A stretch of 64,000 nt of DNA, from positions 2,536,125-2,600,124 of the forward strand of contig OY970313.1 of NCBI GenBank assembly GCA_963716445.1, given 5' to 3'. Shown one piece after another: positions 1 through 10,103 of the stretch; position 1 is the stretch's first letter; each line of letters starts with the position of its first letter. The DNA comes from JAAYBF01 sp963716445. Its GTDB lineage: Bacteria > Actinomycetota > Thermoleophilia > Solirubrobacterales > Thermoleophilaceae. The position numbers and the translations under genes were made by a program. Under the pieces are notes generated by a model. It ran no database searches. It saw nothing but the letters and a program-made list of their open reading frames with translations, and was not told the DNA's origin.

Positions 1-185
1 ACGGCGCGGGTCTCGATGCCGGCGTCGGCGAGCGTCGAGGCGGTGCCCCCGGTCGACACGATCTCAACGTCGAGGTCCTTGAGGCCGCGGGCGAAGTCGA
101 CGAGGCCGCGCTTGTCGGACACCGTCAGGAGCGCCCGGCGGACCCGAACGCTCGCCGGCTCGGTGGCCTCGGAGGAGGCGCTCAC
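1..185 (-). CDS. purH: Bifunctional AICAR transformylase/IMP cyclohydrolase, N-terminal fragment
   Basis: This is the first 61 or so codons of PurH, which runs off the left edge of the window. PurH catalyses the last two steps of IMP synthesis. The translation reads a short Ser/Glu/Ala leader, then RRALLTVSDKRGLVDFARGL, then EIVSTGGTASTLADAG. These are the characteristic first strand and phosphate-binding STGGT loop of the IMP cyclohydrolase (MGS-like) domain. The start is a GTG at 185-183, sharing a GTGA overlap with the purN stop, so the two genes are probably translationally coupled. The rest of the gene lies outside the window, so nothing can be said about its integrity. Confidence 0.9.
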   Translation of the reverse strand, partial: MSASSEATEPASVRVRRALLTVSDKRGLVDFARGLKDLDVEIVSTGGTASTLADAGIETRA

Positions 186-802
186 GCCTGCTCGTCCACG
201 CGCACGACGCGCGAGTTCGCCGGGTCGCGCGAGATGGCTCCGGCGGCGATCAGCCTGACGGCACGGGGCAACAGCACGTGCTCGATCTCGTGCATCTGAC
301 GCTCGACCTCCTCCACGTCGCGAGCATATGGAAGCTCGAGCGCCTGCTGCAGTACGACGGGCCCCGTATCCACCCCCTCGTCGACGAAGTGGACCGTGAC
401 GCCGCTGACCTTGACGCCGTAGTCGAGCGCCTGCTCGATCGCCCGCACGCCCGGGAAGGCCGGCAGCAGCGACGGGTGGACGTTGATCAGCCGGCCTTCG
501 AAGCGGCGGATGAACGGCCCGCCGAGGACCTCCATGAAGCCGGCGAGCACGATCAGGTCGACGTCGTGGTCGTCGAGCCAGTTGCCCAGCGCGGCGTCGC
601 GGGCGTCGCGATCGGCGTGATCGTCCTTGGCGAAGACCGCGTTGTCGACCCCGGCGGCGGCGGCGCGCTCGAGCCCGCGCGCGCCGGCGCGACTGGACGC
701 CACGCAGGCGACCTCGATGCCGTCGCGGCCGTGGACCTGGTCGAGCAGCGCCTGGAGGTTGGTCCCGGCACCGGAGATCAGTACGCCGACGCGGAAGGCC
801 AT
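182..802 (-). CDS. purN: Phosphoribosylglycinamide formyltransferase (GART)
   Basis: PurN transfers a formyl group from 10-formyl-tetrahydrofolate to GAR, the third step of de novo purine synthesis, in the cytoplasm. The protein has 206 residues, the usual size. It shows the N-terminal phosphate-binding loop ISGAGTNLQALL (residues 9-20), the active-site stretch INVHPSLLPAFPG with Asn107 and His109, and DEGVDTGPV with catalytic Asp145. It starts with ATG six bases after the recQ stop and overlaps purH by four bases, so it is probably read from a transcript entering through recQ. All key residues are present. Confidence 0.95.
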   Translation of the reverse strand: MAFRVGVLISGAGTNLQALLDQVHGRDGIEVACVASSRAGARGLERAAAAGVDNAVFAKDDHADRDARDAALGNWLDDHDVDLIVLAGFMEVLGGPFIRRFEGRLINVHPSLLPAFPGVRAIEQALDYGVKVSGVTVHFVDEGVDTGPVVLQQALELPYARDVEEVERQMHEIEHVLLPRAVRLIAAGAISRDPANSRVVRVDEQA

Positions 803-808
803 CGCGAG

Positions 809-2578
809 TCAGGCCGCGGCGCGCTCGGGCACGCGCAGCACGGGACGGATTCCGCTCGAGACCTCGATCGCGCCCTCGGCGAGCAGCTCGTCGACGCGCA
901 CCAGGATGTCGGCGCGGCGCATGTGCGAGCCGGCGCCGTAGCCGGGCAGGCCGTCGTAGGAGTTGCGCTCGATCTTCTGGCTGCGCCCGCCGTGGACGAT
1001 CGCCGCGCAGGTCGTGCGGCCGATCGCCGGGTTGGCGAGGCGGGCCACCGAGACGATCGCCGAGTCGAGGTCCGCGATCTCGTGGGCCGCCGGCGGGGCG
1101 ACCTCGGGCACGAGCCCGCCGTCGCAGGCATCGCAGCACGGAAGCCCGTCCGGGCGCTCCGCCTGGGCGTGATCGCCGAAGTGGCGCAGGATCGCCTGCC
1201 GGCGACAGCGGTCGCCCTCGACATAGGCCCAGATCTCGCGGTACTGGCGCCAGCGCCCGCGCGCCCCCTCGGCGGCCGACGAGTGGCACGCCGCGGCGAC
1301 CCGGCGATCGAACGGCGCGAGCACCCTGCCGGCGACACGGTCCGGCGACGACGGCGACGGGGAGATCGCCCCGGCGCGGGTCAGGTGACCGAGCACGGCG
1401 CGCAGGCGGTCGGGAGCCCCTCCGGCCGTGCGGACCAGCTCGGCGGCGTCGACGGCGTAGCGGCCCGTCTCGTCCGCGGCGGCGCGCAGCCGCTCGTAGA
1501 GCCCGGCGGGCAGCTTCTCGTCGACCTGCTCGCGCTTGATGAAGTGGACGTGCAGCGCCTTGTCGCGGTTCTCGGCCAGCAGCAGCGCGCGCGCCGCCAG
1601 GCCGTCGCGACCGCCGCGGCCGGCCTCCTGGTAGTAGGCCTCGAGCGACGACGGGACGCTCGCGTGGACGACGGTCCGGACGTTCGGCTTGTCGACCCCC
1701 ATGCCGAAGGCGTTGGTCGCGACGATGACGCGGACCTCGTCGGCGAGGAAGCGGCGCTGGACGGTCGCGCGCGTCTCCCGGTCGAGTCCGGCGTGGTAGG
1801 CGGCCGCCGGCTCGCCAAGCGCCTCGCAGAGCTGCTCGGCGATCTCCTCCGTTCCCGCGCGCGTCCCGGCGTAGACGATCGCGGGCAGCGCGTCCGGCGC
1901 GGCGAGCGCCTGGGCGATCAGCGCCCGCTTGTGGTGCGGCGCGGGGCGAGCGACGGCGAACGAGACGTTCGGGCGGTCGAAGCCGGTGGCGACCTTCAGC
2001 GGATCGGCGAGACCGAGCCGGCGGGCGATGTCGAGCGCCACCCGCGGCGTCGCGGTCGCGGTCGAGGCGACGATCGAGCCGGCGCCGAGATAGCGCGCGG
2101 CGTCGGCGAGGCGGAAGTAGTCCGGCCGGAAGTCGTGCCCCCACTGCGACACGCAGTGCGCCTCGTCGACGACGAACAGGCCGATCCGCACGTCGCGCAT
2201 CGCCTCCAGGAAGCCGGGCGACGCGAACCGCTCGGGCGCGACGTAGAGCAGTCGCAGGTCACCCGCGGCGGCGCGGCGGATCTCGCCGGCGTTGGCCGCG
2301 GCGTCGCGTTGGGCGTTGACGAGCGAGACCCGGTCTCCCAGCCCGCGGGCCTCCAGCGCCTCGACCTGGTCCTGCATCAGCGCCACCAGCGGCGACACGA
2401 CGATCGTCAGGTCCTCGCGCATCAGCGCCGGCAGCTGGTAGCAGAGCGACTTGCCCGACCCGGTGGGCATCACCACGAGGACGTCGCGCCCCTCCAGCGC
2501 CGCCTCGCACGCCTCGCGCTGCCCGCGCCGGAAGGCCGTGAAGCCGAAGTTCTCCTGGAGCGCGCCGACGAGGTCCAT
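809..2578 (-). CDS. recQ: ATP-dependent DNA helicase RecQ
   Basis: This is a superfamily 2, 3'-to-5' DNA helicase of the RecQ family, 589 residues. The sequence shows motif 0 (FGFTAFRRGQREA), Walker A PTGSGKS at 38-44, the DEAH box in VVDEAHCVSQWGHDFRPDY, and motif VI in YYQEAGRGGRDG. The RecQ zinc-binding cysteines (Cys before RRQAILRHFGD, then CCDAC) follow, and then an RQC winged-helix region. No HRDC domain is visible at the C-terminus, so it is a short-form RecQ. The gene sits between purF and purN. It probably has its own near-leaderless promoter (TACTGT nine bases before the ATG). It may provide purN and purH with transcription. Confidence 0.93.
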   Translation of the reverse strand: MDLVGALQENFGFTAFRRGQREACEAALEGRDVLVVMPTGSGKSLCYQLPALMREDLTIVVSPLVALMQDQVEALEARGLGDRVSLVNAQRDAAANAGEIRRAAAGDLRLLYVAPERFASPGFLEAMRDVRIGLFVVDEAHCVSQWGHDFRPDYFRLADAARYLGAGSIVASTATATPRVALDIARRLGLADPLKVATGFDRPNVSFAVARPAPHHKRALIAQALAAPDALPAIVYAGTRAGTEEIAEQLCEALGEPAAAYHAGLDRETRATVQRRFLADEVRVIVATNAFGMGVDKPNVRTVVHASVPSSLEAYYQEAGRGGRDGLAARALLLAENRDKALHVHFIKREQVDEKLPAGLYERLRAAADETGRYAVDAAELVRTAGGAPDRLRAVLGHLTRAGAISPSPSSPDRVAGRVLAPFDRRVAAACHSSAAEGARGRWRQYREIWAYVEGDRCRRQAILRHFGDHAQAERPDGLPCCDACDGGLVPEVAPPAAHEIADLDSAIVSVARLANPAIGRTTCAAIVHGGRSQKIERNSYDGLPGYGAGSHMRRADILVRVDELLAEGAIEVSSGIRPVLRVPERAAA

Positions 2579-2587
2579 CGCCCGGCC

Positions 2588-2593
2588 ACAGTA
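2588..2593 (-). promoter_or_regulatory. Putative -10 box of recQ (near-leaderless start)
   Basis: On the minus strand TACTGT lies nine bases before the recQ ATG. It fits the TANNNT pattern seen before many starts in this window. No convincing -35 box was seen. Confidence 0.45.
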
Positions 2594-2662
2594 CCGCCGC
2601 GCCCGGCCGTGAAGCGGGCCGTGCGCCAGGCGTCACACCCGTCGCGGGATCGTCGCGCGACG

Positions 2663-4102
2663 TCAGCTGCGGCCGGCGGCGAGCGGCAGCTCGAAGGCGT
2701 ACTTGCCCTGCGCGTCGCCGGTCCCGTCGAGCGGGTAGTCGCCGGAGAAGCAGGCGTCGCAGTGGGTGCCGCGCTCGCCCCGGATCGCCTCGTAGACGCC
2801 CTCGAGCGACAGGTAGGCGAGCGAGTCGCAGTCGAGCTCGGTGGCGATCTCCTCGACGGTCCGCCCGTGGGCGACCATCTCGTCGGTCGTCGACATGTCG
2901 ACCCCGTAGTGGCAGGGGTGGCGGATCGGCGGCGCCGAGATCCGCATGTGGACCTCGAGCGCGCCGGCGTCGCGCAGCATCTGGACGATCTGGCGAGTCG
3001 TGTTGCCGCGCACGATCGAGTCGTCGACGACGACCAGCCGCTTGCCCTCGACGACCTCGCGCAGCGGGTTGAACTTCATCCGCAGGCCGTGCTTGCGCAG
3101 CTCCTGGCCCGGCTGGATGAAGGTGCGCGCGACGTAGCGGTTCTTGATCAGGCCCTCGTCGCGAGGGATCCCCGACGCCTTGGCGAAGCCGGCGGCGGCC
3201 GGGTTGCCGGAGTCCGGCACGGCGACCACGACGTCTGCCTCGACGGGCGCCTCGCGCCAGAGGATCTCGCCCATCTTGCGCCGCGAGACCTGGGTGCGGT
3301 TGCCCTCGAGGATCGAGTCCGGCCGCGCGAAGTAGATGTGCTCGAAGACGCAGAACGCCTTGCGCGGCGAGTCGATCGCCTGCCGCGACTCGATCTCGCC
3401 GTCGCGGATCGCGACCATCTCGCCGGGCTCGACCTCGCGCGCCAGCTCGGCGCCGATGATGTCGAACGCGCAGCTCTCCGACGCCACGCACCAGCGCTCG
3501 CCGAGCCTGCCGAGCGACAGCGGCCGCAGCCCCGCGCCGTCGCGGAAGGCGACCAGCGCGTCGGTGGTCATGACGACCGTCGAGAAGGCGCCCTGGAGCC
3601 TCGGCATCACGTCGGCGAGGGCATCCTCGATCGAGTCGGCCTCGTGGGTCGACAGCAGCGCCGCGATGATCTCGGAGTCCGAGGTGGAGCGGAACGAGAC
3701 GCCCTTGTCGAGCAGCTCGGTGTGCAGCTCGACGGCGTTGATCAGGTTGCCGTTGTGCGCGAGCGCCACCTGGCGGCGATCGGAGCGGTAGACCGGCTGG
3801 GCGTTCTCCCACGCCGACGAGCCGGTCGTCGAGTAGCGCACGTGGCCGACCGCCATGTCGCCGGTCAGCGCCTTCAGCTTCTGCTCGTCGAAGACCTGGG
3901 ACACCAGCCCCAGATCCCGCACGGTCATGATGTGGCCGTCCTCGCAGGTCGCGATCCCCGCCGACTCCTGCCCCCTGTGCTGGAGCGCGAACAGCCCGAA
4001 GTAGGCCAGCCGCGCCACCTCCGACTCGGGCGCGAATACGCCAAACACGCCGCACTCGTCGCGCGGCCCGTCGCGATCGGGGATCGTCAGTTGAGAGGTC
4101 AT
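2663..4102 (-). CDS. purF: Amidophosphoribosyltransferase (Fe-S, propeptide type)
   Basis: PurF commits PRPP to purine synthesis by making 5-phosphoribosylamine from PRPP and glutamine. The protein has 479 residues from the ATG at 4102. Upstream in-frame codons do not look like PurF, so the shorter start was chosen. The N-terminus carries a 16-residue propeptide before the catalytic nucleophile Cys17 in DECGVFGVFA. This matches the Bacillus-type enzyme, in which the propeptide is removed. Cysteines in FCVFEHIYFARPDS, RHPCHYGVDMST and THCDAC match the four [4Fe-4S] ligands of that class. The PRPP loop VVVDDSIVRGNTT is intact. The gene is 100 bases downstream of purL, with a possible promoter and leader hairpin in the gap. 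Confidence 0.95.
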   Translation of the reverse strand: MTSQLTIPDRDGPRDECGVFGVFAPESEVARLAYFGLFALQHRGQESAGIATCEDGHIMTVRDLGLVSQVFDEQKLKALTGDMAVGHVRYSTTGSSAWENAQPVYRSDRRQVALAHNGNLINAVELHTELLDKGVSFRSTSDSEIIAALLSTHEADSIEDALADVMPRLQGAFSTVVMTTDALVAFRDGAGLRPLSLGRLGERWCVASESCAFDIIGAELAREVEPGEMVAIRDGEIESRQAIDSPRKAFCVFEHIYFARPDSILEGNRTQVSRRKMGEILWREAPVEADVVVAVPDSGNPAAAGFAKASGIPRDEGLIKNRYVARTFIQPGQELRKHGLRMKFNPLREVVEGKRLVVVDDSIVRGNTTRQIVQMLRDAGALEVHMRISAPPIRHPCHYGVDMSTTDEMVAHGRTVEEIATELDCDSLAYLSLEGVYEAIRGERGTHCDACFSGDYPLDGTGDAQGKYAFELPLAAGRS

Positions 4103-4123
4103 AGAGACCGACTCGAGAGCCCG

Positions 4124-4150
4124 GCTGGGCAACCACCGGCAAAGCCCAGC
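4124..4150 (-). other. Hairpin in the purF leader
   Basis: A perfect 7-bp stem (GCTGGGC with GCCCAGC, at 4124-4130 and 4144-4150) encloses a 13-base loop between purL and purF. It would lie in the purF 5' leader if transcription starts near 4155. There is no U-tract, so it is not a clear terminator. Confidence 0.4.
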
Positions 4151-4161
4151 CCGAGCACTCC

Positions 4162-4167
4162 AGGGTA
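4162..4167 (-). promoter_or_regulatory. Putative -10 box of purF
   Basis: TACCCT on the minus strand would place a transcript start about 53 bases before the purF ATG. It could allow purF (and recQ) to be expressed apart from purL. No good -35 is visible. Confidence 0.3.
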
Positions 4168-4202
4168 CCAGCGTCCGCACGGCTGGCCCAGGTGCTCGCG
4201 AC

Positions 4203-6469
4203 TCATCGAAACACCCTGGCCAGAGCGCCGTGAGCGGAGCCGAGCTGGTGGAGCGAGACGCGCAGCGGCCGCGTGCCGAGCGTCGCCTCGAGGGTGTCGC
4301 CGCCGACAGCGCCCAGCACGTCCGTGGGGACGCGCTGCGCCAGCCGGTCGATCGCCTCACGGGTGCCCGAGACGATGAAGCCGCCGACGGCCTCGCCGAA
4401 GAGGTAGGGCTCGAGGGCGGCGTAGGCCGGCTCGGCGTCGCCGTCTCCGCTGGCGAGCTCGATCGTGGCCCCGACGCCGCCGGCGAGGCAGCTCTCGGCG
4501 ATCGCGACGAGGAAGCCGCCCTCGGCGATGTCGTGAGCGCTGGCGAGGTCGCCGGAGCGAACGGCGTCGCGGACGGCGTCCTGGGCGCGCTCGACGGCGG
4601 CGATGTCGATCGGCGCGAGCGAGGTCGGCAGCGGCTCGCCGCGCAGCTTCGCCAGCTCGGAGCCGGCGAGCGACGGCTGCGGCGTGCCGCACATCGCGAC
4701 CACGTGGCCCGCCTCCGCGAAGCCGATGCCCGCCGTTCGCGCCACGTCGGGGACCGCGCCGACCATCCCGACGACCGGAGTCGGGTAGATCGGGCCGTCG
4801 CCGGACTGGTTGTAGAGCGAGACGTTGCCGCCCACGACCGGGACGCCGAGCTGCTCCAGCGCCGCGGCCATGCCGTCGACCGCCTGCGAGAGCTGCCAGG
4901 CGATGTGCGGCCGCTCCGGATTGCCGAAGTTGAGGCAGTTGGTCAGGCCGAGCGGCTCGGCGCCGACGCAGGCGAGGTTCGAGGCGCACTCGAGCACCGC
5001 CTCGACCGTCCCCCAGTAGGGGTCGCAGGCGACGCGGCGGCCGTTGCCGTCGATCGAGATCGCGATCCCGCCCGGCCCGCCGCTGTCGTGGACGAGCTGC
5101 AGGACGGCCGCGTCGGCCGCCTCGGGGCGGCGGACGGTGCGCGACTGGACCAGCGAGTCGTACTGCTCGAACAGCGGCCGGCGCGAGGCGAGGTTCGACG
5201 AGCCGAGCAGCGCGAGCAGGATCGCCGCCGGATCGTCGACGGCCGACGCCCCCTCGCCAGCGGTCGCGGCGACGAGCTCCTCCAGCGTCCGCTTCGGCGC
5301 CGGATAGATCTGCTCGGCCGGCGCCTCGGGCTCGAGGTCGTAGAGCGGGCAGTCGTCGACGAGCGCCTCGACGGGCATGTCGCCGACCAGCTCGTCGCCG
5401 TCGAAGATCCGCATCCGCCGGCTGTCGGTGACCTCGCCGATCACCGTGCAGCGGACCTCCCAGCGGTCGCAGACCTCGCGCACGGCGTCGAGCCGCTCCG
5501 GCTCCACCACGCAGAGCATCCGCTCCTGGGACTCCGAGACCATGATCTCGAACGGCTCCATGTCGTCCTCGCGCAGCGGCACCTTCGACACGTCGATGTC
5601 GAGGCCGACCTCGCCCTTAGAGGCCATCTCCGACGACGACGACGATAGGCCGGCGGCGCCGAGGTCCTGCAGCGACGCGAGCAGCTCGCGGTCGAGCAGC
5701 TCGAGGCAGGCCTCCATCACCTTCTTCTCCTCGAACGGATCGCCGATCTGCACGGTCGGCCGCTTGTCGGCGTCGTCGGCGCCCAGCTCGGCGCTCGCGA
5801 GCACCGAGGCCCCGCCGATCCCGTCGCGCCCGGTCCGCGCGCCGAGCAGCACGAGCGGGTTGCCGACGCCGGCCGCCGCGCTGCGGATCAGCCGCTCCTG
5901 CGGGGCGATCCCGAGGCACATCGCGTTGACGAGGCAGTTCTGCTCGTACGGCCCCTCGAAGTAGACCTCGCCGCCGACCGTGGCGACGCCGATCGAGTTG
6001 CCGTAGTGGCCGATGCCGGAGACCGCGCCGTCGAGCAGGTAGCGCGAGCGCGCGGAGTCGAGCTCGCCGAAGCGCAGCGAGTCGAGCACCGCGATCGGCC
6101 GCGCGCCGACGGCGAAGATGTCGCGCATGATGCCGCCGACGCCGGTGGCCGCCCCCTGGAACGGCTCGACCGCGCTCGGATGGTTGTGGGACTCGACCTT
6201 GAAGGCGACCGCCAGCCCGTCGCCGACGTCGACCGCGCCGGCGTTCTCGCCCGGGCCCATCAGCAGGTGCGGCCCCTCGGTCGGCAGCCGCCCGAGCAGC
6301 TTCTTCGAGTGCTTGTAGGCGCAGTGCTCCGACCACATCAGCGAGAAGACCGCCAACTCGAGCCCGTTCGGCGGGCGGCCGAGCTTGTCGCGGATCAGGT
6401 CGTACTCCCGATCGGTCAGGCCGAGCGCCCGGGCCTCCTCCCGCAGATCCGACGTCGCGGCCTCGAGGC

Positions 6470-6473
<4 letters not shown>
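4203..6473 (-). CDS. purL: Phosphoribosylformylglycinamidine synthase subunit II
   Basis: This is the small-type PurL (756 residues), the ATP-dependent catalytic subunit of FGAM synthase. It works with PurQ (glutaminase) and PurS, both encoded just upstream. The sequence shows LMWSEHCAYKHSK near residue 46, the substrate-binding ESHNHPSAVEPFQGAATGVG starting near residue 94, and LQDLGAAGLSSSSSEMA in the first half. Its pseudo-symmetric second half has VGGNVSLYNQ and DIAEGG. The ATG at 6473 overlaps the purQ stop (ATGA), indicating translational coupling. The protein lacks the glutaminase domain of the large fused enzyme, consistent with the separate purQ and purS genes. Confidence 0.96.
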
Positions 6474-7138
<665 letters not shown>

Positions 7139-7151
7139 CCGGCGGCCCCGG

Positions 7152-7376
7152 TCACTCGACCGTCAGAACTTCGTAGTCCTCGATCAGCGGGTTGGCGAGC
7201 AGCCGCTCGCACATCTCCGGCACCCGCGCGGCGTCCTCGACGTCGAGCTCGACCAGCCGCCCGACGTGCACGTTCGCCACGCCGTCGAAGCCGAGCGCCG
7301 GCAGCGCCCGCTCGACCGCCTGGCCCTGCGGATCGAGGATGCCCTCCTTGGGACGGATCAGGACGCGCGCCCTCAC
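7152..7376 (-). CDS. purS: Phosphoribosylformylglycinamidine synthase subunit PurS
   Basis: PurS is the small structural subunit that bridges PurL and PurQ, channelling ammonia. The 74-residue protein reads RVLIRPKEGILDPQGQAVERA at its start and GRLVELDVED in the middle, both typical of the family. The start is the GTG at 7376-7374, which shares a GTGA overlap with the purC stop. Longer in-frame extensions upstream lie entirely within purC and are unlikely. The size is normal for PurS. Confidence 0.93.
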   Translation of the reverse strand: MRARVLIRPKEGILDPQGQAVERALPALGFDGVANVHVGRLVELDVEDAARVPEMCERLLANPLIEDYEVLTVE

Positions 7377-8263
7377 GACCGCGACCGCTCCAGCCACGCC
7401 GAGAACGGCTCGTCGGCGATCCGCTCGTAGGCCTCGACGTAGCGCGCCCGCGTGCCCTCGACGACCTCGTCGGGGATTGCCGGGGCGGGCGGCGACTTGT
7501 CCCAGCCCGAGCCGCTCGCCCAGTCGCGCACGAACTGCTTGTCGAAGCTCGGCTGCCCGTGTCCGGGCTCGTAGCCGTCGGCGGGCCAGAAGCGCGAGGA
7601 GTCGGGGGTCAGCACCTCGTCGGCAAGCACGATGGTCCCGTCCGCCCTCCGGCCGAACTCGAACTTCGTGTCGGCCAGGACGATCCCGCGCTCGCGCGCG
7701 TGCTCGGCGCCGAAGCGGTAGAGCTCGAGCGACAGCCGCCGCAGCTCTTCGAGCAGCTCGCGGTCGCCGAGGATCTCGGCCGCGCGGTCGAAGTCGACGT
7801 TCTCGTCGTGGTCGCCGACCGCCGCCTTGGTCGCGGGGGTGAAGATCGGCTCGGGCAGCTGCTGCGACTCGACCAGCCCCGGCGGAAGCTCGATCCCGCA
7901 GACCGCTCCGGTCGCCTGGTAGTCCTTCCAGCCCGACCCGGTGATGTAGCCGCGCACGACGCACTCGACCGGCGCCATCTCGAGCCGCTCGACCAGCAGC
8001 GCCCGCCCGCGCACCTCGTCCGGGACGTCGCTGTAGGAGATCAGGTGGTTCGGGACGATCTGCTCGGTCCGCTCGAACCAGAAGCTCGACAGGCCCGTGA
8101 GCACCTTCCCCTTGTCCGGGATCGGGGTCGGATGGACCGCGTCGTAGGTCGAGATCCGGTCCGACGTGACCAGCAGCAGACGATCCTCGCCGACGGCGTA
8201 GATGTCACGAACCTTGCCCTGTGCGATCGGCTCGAGCCCGTCGAGCACGGCTGCTTCGGTCAC
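7373..8263 (-). CDS. purC: SAICAR synthetase
   Basis: PurC joins CAIR and aspartate in an ATP-dependent step. The 296-residue protein has the ATP-binding N-terminus QGKVRDIYAV, then LLLVTSDRISTYDAV, the FFERT-like segment FWFERTEQIVPNHL, the conserved VECVVRGYITGSGWKDYQ, and the metal/substrate stretch VLADTKFEFG. At 296 residues it is the longer form also found in eukaryotes and many actinobacteria. The start is a GTG at 8263. A TAGCCT box seven bases upstream suggests a separate leaderless transcript starting purC-purS-purQ-purL. The gene overlaps purS by four bases. Confidence 0.96.
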   Translation of the reverse strand: MTEAAVLDGLEPIAQGKVRDIYAVGEDRLLLVTSDRISTYDAVHPTPIPDKGKVLTGLSSFWFERTEQIVPNHLISYSDVPDEVRGRALLVERLEMAPVECVVRGYITGSGWKDYQATGAVCGIELPPGLVESQQLPEPIFTPATKAAVGDHDENVDFDRAAEILGDRELLEELRRLSLELYRFGAEHARERGIVLADTKFEFGRRADGTIVLADEVLTPDSSRFWPADGYEPGHGQPSFDKQFVRDWASGSGWDKSPPAPAIPDEVVEGTRARYVEAYERIADEPFSAWLERSRS

Positions 8264-8270
8264 CCACGCG

Positions 8271-8276
8271 AGGCTA
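8271..8276 (-). promoter_or_regulatory. Putative -10 box of purC (leaderless)
   Basis: TAGCCT on the minus strand lies seven bases before the purC GTG, inside the 43-base purB-purC gap. This suggests an internal promoter within the purine cluster. Confidence 0.5.
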
Positions 8277-8306
8277 CCAGCGGCCTCGGAGCAACCGCCG
8301 ATGCGC

Positions 8307-9590
8307 TCAGCGCTCGAGCGCGTCCAACCGGGCGACGATCGCGGCGGCGTGGCGGGTGAAGGCGGCCGGGTCGAAGATCGCGTCGAGGTCGAGCTCGGGC
8401 GCGGCCTCGGCGAGCAGCTCGCGGAAGGGGATGCCCTCGTCCCAGGCGCGCTGGGCGTTCTCCTGGACGACGCGGTAGGCGTCGTCGCGCGAGCGGCCGG
8501 ACTCGACGAGGGCGAGCAGGGCGCGCTGGGAGAAGAGGGCGCCGTGGGTGAGGTCGAGGTTGGCGAGCATCCGGTCGGCGTCGACGGTCATCCCCTCGAC
8601 GACGCGGATCGCCAGGTGCTGGCCGTAGTCGAGCAGGATCGTCGCGTCGGGCAGGGCGACCCGCTCGACCGACGAGTGCGAGATGTCGCGCTCGTGCCAG
8701 AGCGCGACGTCCTCGAGACCGGCCTGGGCGTAGCCGCGCAGCAGCCGCGCGACGCCGGTGATCCGCTCGGAGACGATCGGGTTGCGCTTGTGCGGCATCG
8801 CCGACGATCCCTTCTGGCCGGCGCGGAACGGCTCCCGGGCCTCGAGCACCTCCGTGCGCTGCAGGTGGCGCAGCTCGGTGGCGAACCGCTCGAGCCCCGC
8901 CCCGGCGAGCGCCACCGCCGACAGCAGCTCGGCGTGGCGGTCGCGCGCGACGACCTGGGTGGAGACGTCCTCGCGGGCGAGCCCGAGCCGCGCCAGCACC
9001 GCCGCCTCGAGCTCCGGCCCGTTCGCGGCGTAGGTGCCGACGGCGCCCGACAGCGCCCCGACCGACGCCTGCTCGACGGCCCGCTCGAGCCGCCTGAGGT
9101 TGCGATCGGCCTCGAAGGCGAGGCCGGCGAGCTTGACGCCGAAGGTCGTCGGCTCCGCGTGGATGCCGTGGGTGCGTCCGACGCAGAGCGTGCCGGCGTG
9201 CTCGCGCGCACGCGCGACGAGAGCGTCGCGGTAGCCGCGCGCGCCCTCGACCAGGAACGCCCCGGCGCGGGCGATCTGCAGCCCGAGCGCCGTGTCGAGC
9301 ACGTCCGAGGACGTCAGCCCGTGGTGGACCCAGCGGCCCTCCTCGCCGACCGACGCCGCGACGACGTCAACGAACGCGGCGACGTCGTGGTCGGTGACCC
9401 GCTCGCGCTCCTTGACGGCGTCGACGGTGAACGCCGCCCGCTCGCGGATCGCCGCGGCGTCCTCGGCCGGCACCTCGCCGCGCTCGGCGAGCGCGTCGAC
9501 CACGGCCAGCTCGACCGCCAGCCATCCGTCGAGCTTCGCCTGCTCGGACCAAACGGCGCCGATCTCCGGGCGCGTGTAGCGGTCGATCAT
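8307..9590 (-). CDS. purB: Adenylosuccinate lyase
   Basis: PurB cleaves SAICAR to AICAR and adenylosuccinate to AMP, releasing fumarate each time. The 427-residue protein has the family signature loop KGSSAMPHKRNP (about 259-271) with the catalytic serine, TDHDV with His68, GRTHGIHAEP with His141, and HHGLTSSDV at 89-97. Length and motifs match bacterial homotetrameric enzymes. The gene lies 37 bases after purE. A perfect 16-bp GC palindrome (9596-9611) sits just before its start. Confidence 0.96.
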   Translation of the reverse strand: MIDRYTRPEIGAVWSEQAKLDGWLAVELAVVDALAERGEVPAEDAAAIRERAAFTVDAVKERERVTDHDVAAFVDVVAASVGEEGRWVHHGLTSSDVLDTALGLQIARAGAFLVEGARGYRDALVARAREHAGTLCVGRTHGIHAEPTTFGVKLAGLAFEADRNLRRLERAVEQASVGALSGAVGTYAANGPELEAAVLARLGLAREDVSTQVVARDRHAELLSAVALAGAGLERFATELRHLQRTEVLEAREPFRAGQKGSSAMPHKRNPIVSERITGVARLLRGYAQAGLEDVALWHERDISHSSVERVALPDATILLDYGQHLAIRVVEGMTVDADRMLANLDLTHGALFSQRALLALVESGRSRDDAYRVVQENAQRAWDEGIPFRELLAEAAPELDLDAIFDPAAFTRHAAAIVARLDALER

Positions 9591-9595
9591 CGGCC

Positions 9596-9611
9596 GGCCC
9601 CGCGCGGGGCC
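9596..9611. other. Perfect 16-bp palindrome upstream of purB
   Basis: GGCCCCGC followed at once by its complement GCGGGGCC lies between purE and purB, five bases before the purB ATG. With no loop it is unlikely to be a terminator. It could be a protein site or chance in GC-rich DNA. Confidence 0.3.
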
Positions 9612-9627
9612 TGGCGGCGGACGGCGA

Positions 9628-10103
9628 TCACGCCTCGAGGATCCGCGCCGCGAGGACGGCGGCGTTCTTGGCGGCGTCGATGCCGACGCAGGCGACCGGC
9701 ACGCCCGGCGGCATCTGGGCGATCGCCAGCAGCGCGTCGAGCCCGCCGGCGACCGAGGTCGCCGAGGTCAGCGGCACGCCGATCACCGGCAGGTCGGTGT
9801 GAGCGGCGACCACTCCCGGCAGCGCCGCCGCCAGCCCGGCGCCGGCGATGATCACCCGCAGGCCGCGCATCTTGGCGTTCTTGGCGTACTCGGCGACGAC
9901 GTCCGGGTCGCGGTGGGCGCTCATCACGCGGATCTCGTGGCGGATCCCGCGGTCCTCGAGCTCCTTCCCGGCCTTCTCCATGACCGGCATGTCCGACTTC
10001 GACCCCATCACGATCCCGACGCGCGGAGCGTCGACCGACAGGTCGTCGAACTCGTGCTCGACCGCCGTCTCGGTGACCGGCTGGCCGGCCTGCTGCGACT
10101 CGC

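Noticed and set aside
278..4378. A 1366-codon open frame on the plus strand opposite purN, recQ and purF
   Set aside because: It is antisense to clear purine and recQ genes. Its composition (runs of Arg, Ala, Gly, Asp, Val) is typical of reading GC-rich coding DNA on the wrong strand, and it has no recognisable domain.
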